Translations under genes and position numbers: made by a program
Notes under the pieces: generated by a model
Database searches by the model: none
What the model saw: only the letters and a program-made list of their open reading frames with translations
Told to the model about the DNA's origin: nothing
In this document: piece by piece, positions 1-11,660 of the stretch
How the letters are laid out: the number at the start of each line of letters is the position of its first letter
How positions within the stretch are numbered: position 1 is the stretch's first letter
Origin: Apophysomyces variabilis
Lineage: Eukaryota > Mucoromycota > Mucoromycetes > Mucorales > Mucoraceae
Length of the DNA stretch: 64,000 nt
NCBI GenBank assembly: GCA_002749535.1
Contig: MZZL01000133.1
Location: forward strand, 163,523 to 227,522
Reading direction: 5' to 3'

Positions 1-257
1 TCATTTCTGTTGTTCCTTCCCAATCACAGTTAATTATACAAAGTGTAACTGAATTCAAAAAGAAGACTAAAATCTTCTTTTAACTCTTTGCTTTAGGAGA
101 CTGTAAACAAGTAGATGATCGATATGTATAAGCATGATGAATGTGAGGGGGGAGTGTGCGTATATGGCTGGGTGGGTGTATATCTGTGTGTGAGCGCATA
201 CATGTTTGTTCGCATAAAGGGTTCGTGCTGCAAAGCGTGAGAAACGTAGCCCATCGC

Positions 258-741
258 TTATTTCAACTAGAATTATACAAATGAGGTTAGTGACCTAAAG
301 ACTATGGATAGCCCCTTACCTTCTCCTTGACACACAATTGATTGGTATGATCACACTTTCTCTTGATACAGTTGCAGTAAATCCTCTTTTCGCAGTTGTA
401 CTTGAAAGCATGAGCCTTTATGGAAGGTTCAATAGCACCACCATAGAGACGAACTGTAAGATGGAGCGTGCATTCTTTCTGTATGTCGTAATCGGACAAA
501 ATACGATAATCCTCAAGCTGCTTGCCAGCGAAAATCAATCGTTGTTGACCTGGGGGAATGCCTTCCTTATCTTGGATCTTCTGCTTCACAATATCAATGC
601 TGTCAGTACTGAAGGGATCATAAAGTCGTCAGCAACAATAATCAAGTCCGCGGTTTAATTGAAAGCAGAATTGTTTGTGGTTTACCTTTCTACTTCGAGA
701 ACGATAGTCTTACCATTGATTGTCTTCGCAAAGATCTGCAT
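258..741 (-). CDS. Divergent ubiquitin-ribosomal protein eL40 fusion, copy A
   Basis: Exons (minus): 686-741, 320-608 and a 9-nt last exon 258-266 (Leu-Lys-stop, as in eL40). The protein would be about 117 aa. Residues 1-76 align end to end with ubiquitin ([12 protein letters not shown] start, [16 protein letters not shown]), but the tail is VRLYGG instead of LRLRGG, so Arg74 has become Tyr, and K11 is retained. The remaining 41 residues match eL40 (IEPS, KYNC, DHTNQL, final LK) but lack about 11 internal residues, including part of the cysteine cluster that binds zinc. Canonical fusions are cleaved after Gly-Gly to release ubiquitin and a 52-residue large-subunit protein. Because the tail is damaged, this is unlikely to be the housekeeping copy. 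It may be an expressed divergent paralogue or a pseudogene whose frame and splice sites still survive. The same deletion is present in copy B. Confidence 0.75.
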
Positions 742-1539
742 GGCCGCTGTGTTAATCCAACATGAGTTTTGTTGTTCCATCCATCCATGACGCTCAATCA
801 TAGCATTTGCTTTCTTTCCGTACCAATTTTGGATCAATATGTAATTTCTTATCAAAGATATTATAGGTGTTATGTGACAGTCAAATATAATGAAAAGGGT
901 GAGATTGCAGGCTTGATTTAGTGAAGAAGCAAAATGCTATCGGTTTACGGTATGATGAGGAAAACGTTGTGTATCTGTTATGGTGTGTATTTGATTAATG
1001 GTGAAGAGAAAGAGAAGGAGATCATTTGTTTGTTTGGCATCATCCCAATGTTTTGTACCCAGTTTTTTAGGGAGCATAGGTAACCCGATTCTTTTATATG
1101 ACCTACCGGACAGTGATAGACTAGAGCAAAGAGTCCGGTTAGCTGATCATAGGAAAATTTCCGATCCGCACGCCGTCATGCGCTAAAAATAAAATTAAAG
1201 CCAAACCTTCTCACTTTGTTAGAAAGTCTCGATTTTATGAGGATCCCATGACATATATTTATAACAGTTTGTCAATTGCTGGAGCCATACTAGCAGCATA
1301 ATAATAGAATGCAATAGCCAGTTCACAACATCGGATCGAAAATTTAATATGGCGACATTCTATTGCAAGACTTTTTAAAGACTTGACACCGTGTCGTTCC
1401 ACGCTCATGACTGAATTTAAGGAATCAATACGACAAATTTTATAACATAATACTTTTTCTTTGCTAAGATATAGCTAAGACGTATTATCATACCATTTTC
1501 AGAATAGAATCGGAGGATGTGATTATCTTTGCCCTATAC
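742..1539. other. Intergenic, no gene seen
   Basis: Lies between the ubiquitin-like gene and the conserved HET 3' flank. No open frame with coding features, no tRNA and no transposase motif was seen. The sequence is repeated almost without change at 20950-21747, as part of the direct duplication. Confidence 0.5.
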
Positions 1540-1865
1540 GTCGCTGACTTAGTGTCAATTCCTAGTACCTACTTGTGTTCTATGAACAGGACGATCGGAA
1601 TTAACGTGATTCCATTTACAATGAACTACTCTAGTTTGGAACAGGGACTGCAGCTCTTCTTCAAATCAGAAGTCTATCACCAAGAATCAAGACAAGAAGA
1701 CACTACTCTAACGCAGTTATTGCATTTAAGCTAAATCATATAGCTATTGCCGACAAGAACGTTCAATAATTACAAATCCCGCATAAAATCAAATAGTTAA
1801 ACTAGGTAGACATGAAATCAAGATATCCAACAGTTTTAAAGGATTCTATACGTTTCTTTTATATT
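1540..1865 (+). repeat. Dispersed repeat in the HET 3' flank, copy 1
   Basis: About 330 bp just downstream of the HET gene. It is found again at 21748-22073 in the direct duplication and, more diverged and inverted, at 58985-59320; a shorter related block lies at 51759-51860. A weak open frame runs through part of it, but the frame is not kept in the 59-kb copy, so coding is doubtful. Confidence 0.7.
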
Positions 1866-1879
1866 CATATAACACAGGT

Positions 1880-3682
1880 TTACCAAAAGAACAGAAATTC
1901 ACCATATCTGAACATAGCTGAATCATAAAAAATTCTATCCCAGCCTCTGACATACCAATTGCCGTTGGACTTGTAACATTCATAACACTGATAAATCTTG
2001 GTATACAAGTCGTACGTGTAAGCTATATCCATTTTTGAACCGTCAGGGGCATTCAGTAGCTGGTTGATGTCGTCTGAGCCTTGCGAGTCACAAAGCATGA
2101 AAGGAGAAGAAAATTTTATCACACGCTTTCCATGTTGCGTTGTTGTGCTCTGCGCCTTCATAACATTGAAGATTTCGATGCCAGCAACGCGCCTCTGATA
2201 TAGTTCCTTAAGCTGGACTTTATATTCGTTTGCAGATAATAGCAGTATGTGGGAGGTTGTATATGGCGTCTCTAAAAGGTATTGCAATAATGCGGTACGC
2301 CCTTCCGTGTCTAAAAGACCGAATAAAACCCACTTCAAATCTTCCTCGTCGTTGATAATTATCTCCTCATCCATCAACTTCTGCACAGCATCCTTATATT
2401 GGGTGTGAGGGAGTATAGCGAACAAGCGGTCGATGGGCTTGGTTGACTTGGATCCAAGGATGGTTTGGACAATATCATAACAGTCCAAGTAAAAAGACCA
2501 CTTGATCTGGTTAAAAATGGTGTAGTAGAAAATTACATTCGCTCTCAGTATGTGTACAAGTAGCTTCCCGTCGTTCACACCGATCATGCGTTCGCTAACT
2601 ACCCAAGCCCTCTCTGCCCATTCAGTCATAACCTGGTAAATAAACCGGTGCCCAATCGATTCTTTGCCCAGTTGCCTTATTCTAGCAATATAATCATCAC
2701 GACAATCAACCCAACGTCCTGCGAAGCGCGACTTCATATATCTGGCTGATTCGTTAACATCGAGGCGACAGGCTCCGTATGTTCCAGGCTCATTTCTGTC
2801 GAAGAACGTCTTGACCTTGTCTATATTGCTGTTTAGGAGCACACTGAGTTCCACCAGTCCAATAATTCCTGCTTCAATATCTTCTTTCGTAACATCCTTC
2901 ATTAGAGGGTATTCATCGCAGTAACAGAGATCAGGTACTGCAATAATTCTTTTTGCTCTTCGATATATGCTGTTCATGTTCCTGATGGCCATTTTCCTGT
3001 GTGCTTTGTCTGCTTGGTTGATACATACTACATCGATCCATAGGTAACGGATTCTGCCGAGGTAGTACTCGCACAGCTTGAGTAGATTGTCTCGCGAAAC
3101 CGAAGTGATGGATGCAACATAATTAGGTGTTTGCGCTTTCCACTCAGGATGTACTCCCCATCGATACGAAATGGCATAGTATTCCGGGACGTTCTCATCG
3201 AACGGTATTGATATACAGTTGATGTTGTCAAAGTCGGATAACGTATCCAAGAGAACAATTTCGCTTTCAATTCGATCTCTTTGAAATATCGAAGCGTCGC
3301 CCGACAGATAGGATCTTTCAGGCGAGTTTTGGAGATAGTCTTTCTGGTTGCGACGTCTCCCATAATGCTCTTCGCAATGCAAGCCACAAAATCGTTGATG
3401 GTAATCTACCTTTGAACTGTCAGACGGTAAGTATAACAGGTCATATTCCCTAGTTATAGGGGCAATATAAGGACATATGGCATTCCGCCGTCGGAACGAA
3501 GCGAAAGGTTTCTTATAACATGGTATTCTTGCTTTCCATTCAGGATCTGTACCATTTCGATATTTAAACGTGTCATACTGGGCACTGTAGTCGGACAACT
3601 GGCTGACAACCATGCTATTGTTGCTCATATTGGCCATCGTCCGTAAGAAACAGGAGTAACAGTAACGTTGGCTTAACGGCAT
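1880..3682 (-). CDS. HET-domain (heterokaryon-incompatibility-like) protein, copy A
   Basis: Single exon, about 600 aa. The position where copy B has its first ATG is GTG here, so I start at the next in-frame ATG (3682), two codons in. The HET domain shows both family signatures: YAISYRWG at about residues 169-176 and YLWIDVVCINQ at about 213-223, followed by AKRIIAVPDL. HET domains in Ascomycota trigger programmed cell death when incompatible hyphae fuse. No repeat or NLR module is attached, so what triggers this protein is unknown. Residues about 40-60 contain a WKARIP stretch resembling the WKAQTP that follows YRWG, suggesting an internal duplication. Compared with copy B, residues 60-245 are nearly identical while the N-terminus, about 255-345 and about 480-550 differ. 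The C-terminal half has no domain I recognise. Confidence 0.85.
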   Translation of the reverse strand: MPLSQRYCYSCFLRTMANMSNNSMVVSQLSDYSAQYDTFKYRNGTDPEWKARIPCYKKPFASFRRRNAICPYIAPITREYDLLYLPSDSSKVDYHQRFCGLHCEEHYGRRRNQKDYLQNSPERSYLSGDASIFQRDRIESEIVLLDTLSDFDNINCISIPFDENVPEYYAISYRWGVHPEWKAQTPNYVASITSVSRDNLLKLCEYYLGRIRYLWIDVVCINQADKAHRKMAIRNMNSIYRRAKRIIAVPDLCYCDEYPLMKDVTKEDIEAGIIGLVELSVLLNSNIDKVKTFFDRNEPGTYGACRLDVNESARYMKSRFAGRWVDCRDDYIARIRQLGKESIGHRFIYQVMTEWAERAWVVSERMIGVNDGKLLVHILRANVIFYYTIFNQIKWSFYLDCYDIVQTILGSKSTKPIDRLFAILPHTQYKDAVQKLMDEEIIINDEEDLKWVLFGLLDTEGRTALLQYLLETPYTTSHILLLSANEYKVQLKELYQRRVAGIEIFNVMKAQSTTTQHGKRVIKFSSPFMLCDSQGSDDINQLLNAPDGSKMDIAYTYDLYTKIYQCYECYKSNGNWYVRGWDRIFYDSAMFRYGEFLFFW

Positions 3683-3694
3683 ATGCACCTTTGG

Positions 3695-3722
3695 TTAAAT
3701 ACGAAGATTGGATTGGCTTAGC
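3695..3722 (-). promoter_or_regulatory. Conserved upstream element of the HET family (CCAAT plus TATTTAA)
   Basis: Read on the minus strand, this has GCTAAGCCAATCCAAT followed by TATTTAA, 15-40 nt before the HET start. The same order occurs upstream of copy B (about 23909-23935) and of the pseudogene (about 10895-10925), and a partial match precedes the shortened paralogue (about 14140-14165). It is probably the shared core promoter; this is inferred from conservation. Confidence 0.5.
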
Positions 3723-4267
3723 AATTACATTGGCCTGAAGTCATTGAAAGCAAATAAGTATGCGTCACTGAGTATTCGTTGAACTCGCTGCTGGATTACA
3801 CAACACATGGTACATACAAACAAACATAAACATGGGACAATAAATACTATTTGGCCTCTGCATCTGATTGGAGTGGATCCACTGTTACATATGGCTGCAC
3901 AAATTATTTGATAACCCCAGTATACAGGTACATTATATTTACAGAGCAATACGTTATCATGACTCATTGATTGGCTATTTCCTTGACGTCGGCTTGCGCT
4001 CTTCTGTAGACACAAATTTTGCTTGAAGAACCCTGACTTTCTGTAATAGGAGCCAGTGGAGGCTTAATGATTTATGCATGTGATGGGTTTGATGGTGTCA
4101 CAGAGAGAATCAAGATGAAATTTATCGGCTTTATGCTTTTAACGTTTCTACAATTTCCAATCCAAAGAATAACTTCAGGATGAGAGATTATATAATACTA
4201 TTGATTTTTCGGAGAGTTTAAGGAATGGCGATTGTGTCTACAACAACACATGGAACTTGTTTTCCTT
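3723..4267. other. Intergenic, HET to TBC
   Basis: No gene seen. This is the most diverged non-coding part of the direct duplication, with many indels against 23936-24507. Confidence 0.5.
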
Positions 4268-6441
4268 TTAATTGTTACCGTTTTTCTGCAATGTGCGCCT
4301 CTGTTTACGTCGGTCACGGAACAGATTCCGTTTTTCTTCAATTTCTTCTTTGCACGGACCGGTCAGCCCTTCTTTCCGTGAGAAGACATACTAGACGCTT
4401 TTTGGTTAATAGTGTTCAAATAATGTATATATTACGAATTGCTTACTTTCATGAATCCATCGCAATCGATCAGACGCCGTGGCATGTTTTGTAGTATGTG
4501 AAATATATCGATAGGATCTTCTAATGCCCATATTTTATGCTCATTCATCTGTATGATGGTCAAAGCAACGCGAAACATCACTTCATATCCCTCACTAAAA
4601 TCAAATAGACACGTATCAGTCACCATTGCTTGAAATAATCAGAAGCTTTCCCACTTACACGTAAAAGGAATCCCAAATTCTAAGTACAGTCTTAAAAAAA
4701 AACCAGAAAGCCGTCAAGTTAATTTGTTATTTCTTCTCGCTTAAAAACAGCTTTCTCTTGTGGTACTCACCTCCACAGGTAATATGTTGATAAACAAGGT
4801 AAGAAACCAATGACTGGTGACCAGGGTAATGGGTGGCAGTCCATCCGTTTGTTCGCACTCCCAAAAATCTTTACCATTGGATATTTTGTTCCATATACTT
4901 GGCATGCGCTCATAGATACTCAGCATCAATACGGTCTGGTCAATATTGGTTCCTTCCATTGTGACATCGTACATATTGTTTGGGAAATAGTCCATGACAG
5001 TTGTTACGAGCAACCAGAATGCTTCTTCTTCATTATCCACAAACAAGAGAAAAAATCCAGCTAGATAATTCAATGATTGACAATAACCAATTTGAGGCGA
5101 GTGCACACTGAAGGCAAGCAGAATACGCTGGAGAGCCTGGAGTTTGGGATTGCTTTCTGGCGTCATGACAAGAGATCCTTCCGAATTTTTGACGGAACAA
5201 GCAAACTGTGTGTTGTCCGGAAATGTACGATGTAGATCTGGATAGATGGAATAAAAGTGAACACATGCGACTTCAAAAACTAATTCTTTTAAGATACTAG
5301 TTCTGTTTTTCTTTTTTATACCTCTATGGATAATATCTGCATGTTCATTATGTTCACCCATAGAAATAGCCGTTTTCAGCAACGATTCGTACAAGCCAGC
5401 ATTAGCGTCCAATTTTGCCTTGGCGCCACTGTAATGCATCCATGCCTGAACCAATCCGTATTAGATTTCTCTTTTTAATTCTACATGAACTCGAACGCTA
5501 TATTTGCTTTACCTTGCCTCTCAAACTATTAGGAATGCCTTTTCGTGCGCTTTGCTTCACTAGATCCAACCATGAGCTTTTTTATGTTCTTTTTACTGGC
5601 TTCTCAAGCTTTGCATGTAACTCTGTACTATGACTTACGGTTCTCGTTCACAGGGGGGAATTGACCATTGTTTTCTGTCAATAGTGCGTCCCATGTTTGT
5701 TCCTGAAACTGGCGAATGGGGCTATAGTGCTCCTCAAATTGGCGTAAATGTTTAATTTTGACCCATTGGACTGGGAGCTTAAATCCGTACATATCTCTAT
5801 GAATATAGCAAATCCATTGTGCATCAGTAAACTTTTTTAGGACTAGTCCGAAAACGAGGGTGAGGGCCCTACCGTTCGGTTATATCTGATGCCGGTGCGG
5901 AATTATTCTCGTCGTTTTCGTCGTCGATATCTTCGCCTTCGTCGCTCATTGCGTCATTACTCCAGTACGATTGAATGTCATCGCCTTTACAACTTATTTG
6001 CCAGGAATATTTACATTGATGTTGTGATTTTGTAGTATTTACAGAAGTGGTGGAAGAGGAAGAAAAAGATCTGTGAAGCGGATAGGTGGTTGTCGCTGGT
6101 GATGGATGGGATGGTGATAACAACGGGGAGGAGATATTGCTTCCGGATGCCTTTCCTGTGCTAAGACTACATACGGATGACGCAGAGGAAGGAAGATTGA
6201 ATTCAGAATCATAAGGTGAGAGTGGAGGACACGTTGAGTGGTTTGTCAGTGATGGTGCCATTGGGGAAGGTTTGGGGGTAGGTGAAGATACGGGTGAGCT
6301 TTGAGATGGCGATAAATGCAATGGTACTGTGACGGAAAGGTATTGTTCTGGTGTCCTGCGTCTGCTAGAGAAGCTTAGGTTTTGGAAGGCGCGCTTCAAT
6401 ATATGATCTTGAGCGTGTTTGCGATGGTCTTCCATTGTCAT
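4268..6441 (-). pseudogene. TBC-domain RabGAP (Gyp-like), copy A, with two apparent 1-nt lesions
   Basis: Exons (minus): 5890ish-6441, 5639-about 5885, 5513-5576, 5322-5445, 4771-5237, 4659-4690, 4447-4594 and 4268-4390. The TBC domain keeps the arginine-finger motif IIHRDLHRTF (spanning the 5322/5237 junction) and the glutamine-finger motif IGYCQSLN, so the catalytic residues of a Rab GTPase-activating protein are present. The start region is Ser/Pro-rich, and the C-terminal exon is basic (KEEIEEKRN, RDRRKQRR). From 5445 down, all junctions keep frame with good GT-AG sites. Two breaks are seen upstream: the frame shifts by one nucleotide near 5870-5890, where ASDITER runs into TAG while FGLVLKKF is in the next frame, and exon 5513-5576 starts one base short of the frame needed after exon 5639. 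Either the gene is decaying or there are base errors. Confidence 0.7.
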
Positions 6442-9060
6442 CAAGGTAAGTCAAGAAACGAAGGGAAGGGAAAAAGGGAAGAAAAAGAAAGGGAAAAAGG
6501 GACTATGTTGGTAAATGAACGATAATCATTTATATCTCTCTCTTTCCCATTTTCAGGGGAAGACGCAACCTCCATTCTGTTAGAAACAGTTTCAGAAAAA
6601 AAAAAGGTGTGAAGTACATGTGCAGCTATACACATCTCCAATGCTTTTCTCTCCCTACTCTATGATTTCTTTTTTGGGTTCTTTGTCCCTTGAACAGCAA
6701 CCCTTGTTTATGTTCATGCAAACACTCTGGCCATCTCTCTAACTGCAGAAGGGAAAACTTATTATTGTTATTATGTTAATGATACGTCTCGCACAAACTT
6801 CTGTAATTGAGATCACGATATATACATAATTAAATACTTATTTTAGATCATTTGTGATACACCAAAAAAAATTTGCAACTTTACATGCTCGCTTCATGGG
6901 GTTTGGAAACTCCATCCTCATAACTAGATCGTTCACAATGGCATTAAACACAAAGTCAGCAACTAACACAAGCCTTGAGAAAAAAAGACGGCCAATTACA
7001 TTAAACTAATTGGAGTTGTTAATCCGGCAGACATTCCTAATTCCAAGAGAAAGATAACTTCATCTTGAGTTTTATCGTTTTCTTACGGTACCTGTCATAC
7101 TTCCGTGCGCTATTGATCGATCACTTGAACACTTGCCATTGTGGAGGAAAACTTACCCTTACCCACAGGCTATCAGCACAAGAGAAAAGCAGCTACTGAA
7201 GATGTTCCACTCTGTGCTGCAAGTTTCGCCGACAACTCAACAAGTCCATATCAACGTCTGAGCCGACACGAACGCAAGATATGCAATGTCGATTCTGTAA
7301 TTGCACGAGTGGATATGAATGTAAACTTATCGATATCGTCAGCTCTCAGATACAACGACGCTCCGGTTATGATGTAGGTGTGGAGAACAACGTGATGTTA
7401 TGGAAGTATCGAGTACGCAACAGTCGGAAACCTTGCAACATACATTTGGCGGTATGGAGAAGCACATCCACAGCTTGATATGTATCCTGCAAAGAATTGC
7501 AAATACATGTTCAAAAATACATGCAGTGTGAAGATGCCTTAGAGATCGTTTGATGAAGACGGGCAAGTATGTATACGAAGAAATCCGATTGGTGAGAATA
7601 CCCCACCTGATAAGAAGAGAAGAACAAGATCAATCCTTGCTATGGACCTTCTGGTATATCTTTTAGTGGGATTAATTGAGCAAAGATCGGAGTGTTGACC
7701 CTCTTGAGGGGGAAAATGATGGAAAGGTTGAAATGGATAAAAAACCATTGAATGAGATCAGTTCTTTGTGATGGATAACTACAGCATGTTTTTCGCTCTG
7801 TTCGTTTGGTGAATTCTATTTGGACACAAGAATACTTCCCCGATCTCCGTCATTTTACGGATCAACTTTATTTTTAATTGTCTACATTCGCAAGTATCTT
7901 TCTCCAACGCCGTTTTCAGGACTGTTTACGAATTTTTTGTTCGGTCTATGAACCAAAAATAGGGGAAAAAAGGGTAATGCTTTGGCACTTTACCAAATAT
8001 GGATTTCATGTTAATGTTCATTTACGCACGTTGCCCATCAATAAGTAAAATTAGTGGCCCGCTCGTGCGCATTTTGTTTTGCAGGCACATACCACTTACT
8101 ACACGTTTGTATGGAAGCTGTCGTTAAGTTTAATTAACCACATCATCATCATCATCGTCATGGAAGGGGAAAATGTAATTTTTTGCTTCAGCCACCCAGG
8201 AGAATGCATCCTCTGCTTTCAAACACTGAAACGACTTAATGCAACTAATCAACCCTGTGTTAATACGTTTGTTGTTATCATTCAAATCTCCGAGTGTAAG
8301 AAAACCCCAATGAGCCCGTCAAGAAGAAACTGCTGATAACTTATTAACCAACCTGCCTGTTTCTTTGTTTTCAAATTATCTGTACGACGATAAACCAGGG
8401 TATATTGCTGGTTGATTTAAAATACGTTTGCTGTAAGAGAAGTACTTCTATTTTGGAGAGAAAACGATATGAAAGAAAATAAAAAAAGAAACGTTTGTAC
8501 TCATCCCTTCAGCATTAGCCAATGCTATCCCCCCCGGGTTTCCCAACGCCTACCATAAACTTTTTGCTTTTTTCGTCGCTCTTGTAGGAAAGTAATGCAT
8601 TAAGGTATGAACCACGGCAGCCAGAGCGGAAACGCGAGCTTGTATGAAATTTGTACAACTCTCTTTTTCTTTGTGTCCTTGCATCTTGTAGTGCCTTCTG
8701 GAATTGAGTTGATATACCTATCCTTACGTTCTGGCCAACATTCAGGGGAGCAATCCCTTACGTCTACCAAATTTGTCAACTCTTTTCATTCGGATTTGTC
8801 GTTTGACTGCCTTTACAGAGAATTTCGGCTTCGAAGCGTAATGCTTCATTTGATGCTGTGCACCTTGACAGCATTTGCCTTAAACCTATAATAGATCTCG
8901 ATCACATCACGAAACAACACTTGAGCATTGGCTTCGTTTTGCACGCAACGTCTTTTACAGGACTACATCCTTACTTTTACCAAAACACGGCCGTGAGCGG
9001 AATAACAATATCTTTACTATTTATCCCGTCAAAAATGCAGTTGCCGCAAAATTGAAACCT
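6442..9060. other. Long intergenic region without a recognised gene
   Basis: About 2.6 kb. Short open frames occur at 7141-7480, 8079-8336 and 8607-8891, but none has a recognisable domain, most begin at non-ATG codons, and none continues across splice sites. A short (CAT)n run lies near 8140. I see no transposase motif or tRNA. Confidence 0.45.
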
Positions 9061-9102
9061 ATGTGTATATATTTGGTGATTCATCTCCATCCGGTCAGAA
9101 AA

Positions 9103-10886
9103 TCACAAGTTCTCCATATCTATAGCATCCATTTCTTGAAAGGTATTTGTTATCGAACATTCCGCAATCCAAATGCCATTTGAACCATTACATCGGAGAC
9201 AGAAGTACAAGCTGGATTCAGTGTCGGTGCGCTCGCGTACAAGAAGGGTGTTTAGTACTAATGCAACTGGGACACTGAGTTCCGGGGGGAAGCTCTTTGC
9301 TATTCGTACTGATTGTATAGGCACCAGAGATTCTGACTGCACGTTTTCCATGATATGCCGTCGTAACTATTTTGAAATAGGAGGTTTGCGAAGCTGATTC
9401 CATTGGAGTTTTTCATCCTTCAGAAGAGATGGCAGTAGATATCGAAAGTCACTGTACTTAAAAAGTATGTCCTTGAACAGTGACATTCTATCTTGGGAAT
9501 CTAGTATGTCAATACAGCCATCTTCGAGTCAATCGTATTACGGATAGCTATATCCTCGTCTACCAGCTTTTGCGCGGTATCTTTGCATTCTGTGCGAAGA
9601 AGTACGCCGAGCACGCGGTCAATGCATTTGTTTACTCGAAATGAAGAACTCTGTGGATAATGGTTCGTTGATTGAAATCCATATGCCACCGAACGCCAAT
9701 AGAATACTCACACCACCAATAAAGGATACTTATTCCATTTGCTCTTAGAACACCTGGATTTATCGGTAATTACATCTAGTTTGCGCTGCTTAAAGCCAAT
9801 AGAATGTATACTTGTTACCCAGCATCGGTATGTGTATTCGCGAATCACTTTGTACATAAACATTGTGCCTTTTCACGACTACAGGTGCTGAACCGGGGAG
9901 TTAGACCTTTTCTCGCGCTAAAGACGGGTTTCTTGGCTTCCTAAACACAATTCCTTCTCGACAGCCAATCGGATGTCCCCTGCTGTAACATCTTCCATTA
10001 AAGGGTTCTGGGTGCAATAACAGAGGTCAGGTACTGCAACAGTTTCTTTTTTTTTGCTTTTCGATATATGTCGTCCATGCGTTTGATTGCCATTTTTTCC
10101 CATGCTGCTTGTATGCTTAGTTTATGCATACGACATTGATCCAAAGATAATGTATGCTACCGCGATAGTGTTTGCACAGCTTGATCAAACTGCATTGTAA
10201 AAATCAAACTTATAGATGCCATCTCATTAGATGTTTCTGCTTTCCATTTGCTACGTGTATGCCGGTTCGTTTTCACCAAATGATATAGATATGCATCTGA
10301 TATTGTTCAATTCGGATCCCATGTCCAGAAGGACAATTTCACTCTTGATCCGATTTCTCCGTGACTCCGAAGCACAATCCCCCCCCAATGATAGGAGATG
10401 GCACGTAATTCACGAAACTTTTCACGAACGTTTTCACAAAGCTTTTCTCGGAGCTTTTCATACAATCTTTGACGGTACTCTCACGCGACCTCTTTACAAG
10501 GCCTTTCATATTTCTCTTTGCAAGAGCCTCCCAAAAAATTCTTCGCTGACACATCTCCATGGCCATTTCCAAGAATTGCCGTAACAAAATGGACAAACAT
10601 ATGTATCATGTAGCACAGGTTTATATGGCACGAACATGTCATACTGCTTATTTACAAGGGCTATATCATAATTGATGTGATCCCAATGTGAAGTCAAAGT
10701 GCTATATGTCTTACAGTGCGGTATTTGCACTTTCCACCCAAGCTCTCTACCAGGCTGTTGGTGTGTCGTTCCATACCGAGTAATATGTTCATCGGATGAT
10801 CGAAGGGCATGGTTATTGTTCTTCAAATCAATCATAGTTTGTAAGAGACGGGAATAACAGTAATGCTGGGTAAAGGACGTGCGCAC
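9103..10886 (-). pseudogene. HET-domain pseudogene
   Basis: Colinear fragments of the HET family in shifting frames on the minus strand. About 10506-10886 matches the N-terminus (QHYCYSRLLQTM); 10260-10330 matches the stretch before the HET domain (NNIRCISISFGENEPAY); 10130-10165 keeps HYLWINVVCIN; 9918-10090 keeps VAVPDLCYC; 9740-9860 keeps a degraded WVISE-like block; 9501-9689 matches the IDRLFAILPHT region; and 9103-9351 matches the C-terminus. The YAISYRWG motif is missing, the start codon is GTG, and several frameshifts and stops separate the blocks. The 10400-10530 part has an odd run of related Phe/Lys codons, probably a small local expansion. Confidence 0.85.
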
Positions 10887-11658
10887 TTTCTTTAAATACC
10901 TAAGTTATATTGGCTTAGCAATTACCTTGGCATTCAGGGTGTTTTGGCTAAACAAATAAACCATGAGTAAACCTTCTTTTGAACAGTCGCCATCAATTGT
11001 GTCACACACTAACTCGTATGACACTCCTCAGCAGATTAGCAATATCAAGATTGGTTGCAAGACGAACATCCTCGTCCTAGAGTACATAAGCAGATAAGAA
11101 AAGGGAAAAATACTTTGTCTGTGTATCAAGCAGGCGTCACAGCAGCAGTGCGGCTATCATCTGCCTTGCTGAAAAAGCAGCTTAATTACATATTTCATTA
11201 CCAAATTATGTCTTCAAATTAGGGTGAATTGTCATTTCACACCGTAGAATATTGCATAATGAAAAAAGTAAACACGATGTGAGGCTATGCGAAGGCTCCC
11301 GACCAACTGAACTGGGTTGCTTATATATGTGCGTAAACGTAACAAGAGCCGCCTTGGTTTTCTGGTAAGTTAAATCTCTCTTTATATACTATTAACACAG
11401 CATGGGGATACCAGTTATCGCATGATTGGACAGCGTTCGGTTCACATATGAATAAAACACGGAAAGGCATGCTACCGCTGACAGATTCCGTGTGGAAAAT
11501 AGACAGCAGAGCTATACTTAGGGCTTGAAATAGGTAGAGCCATCTTTGCAGCTGTAGGTGGTCGTAGTCAGGTGTAAAGTTCTGGTTGGCAAAGTACATC
11601 AGCTTAGCTTTCTGTTTGCATTGGCGCAAATAATCACCAATGACAGATAGATCTAGTA
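10887..11658. other. Intergenic with one unassigned open frame
   Basis: Holds the relic HET promoter next to 10900. The 102-codon open frame at 11321-11629 (-) has no domain I recognise, and I do not call it a gene. Confidence 0.4.
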
Positions 11659-11660
11659 GT

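Larger units (their letters stand above)
1..5270. repeat. Direct segmental duplication, copy A
   Basis: This segment matches 20209-25500 in the same orientation, and the match is cut by the window start, so its left limit is unknown. From 1 to about 1900 the offset stays at 20208 with only scattered substitutions. Within the HET gene the offset changes, and between about 3700 and 4130 the two copies differ by many indels and substitutions. From 4140 to 5270 they are again very similar, and the match ends inside an intron of the TBC gene. The segment carries a ubiquitin-eL40-like gene, a HET gene and a TBC RabGAP gene, all on the minus strand. Basis: direct comparison by eye. Confidence 0.95.

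Noticed and set aside
302..589. Reading the ubiquitin-like gene as ending at the TAG at 302-304
   Set aside because: A GT donor at 319 and a short last exon (258-266) give the eL40-like Leu-Lys end, so the stop at 302 lies in an intron.
6442..9060. Possible zinc-finger or transcription-factor gene in the short frames near 7141-7480
   Set aside because: A few cysteines occur, but no spacing of a known finger; the frame starts at GTG and ends quickly.
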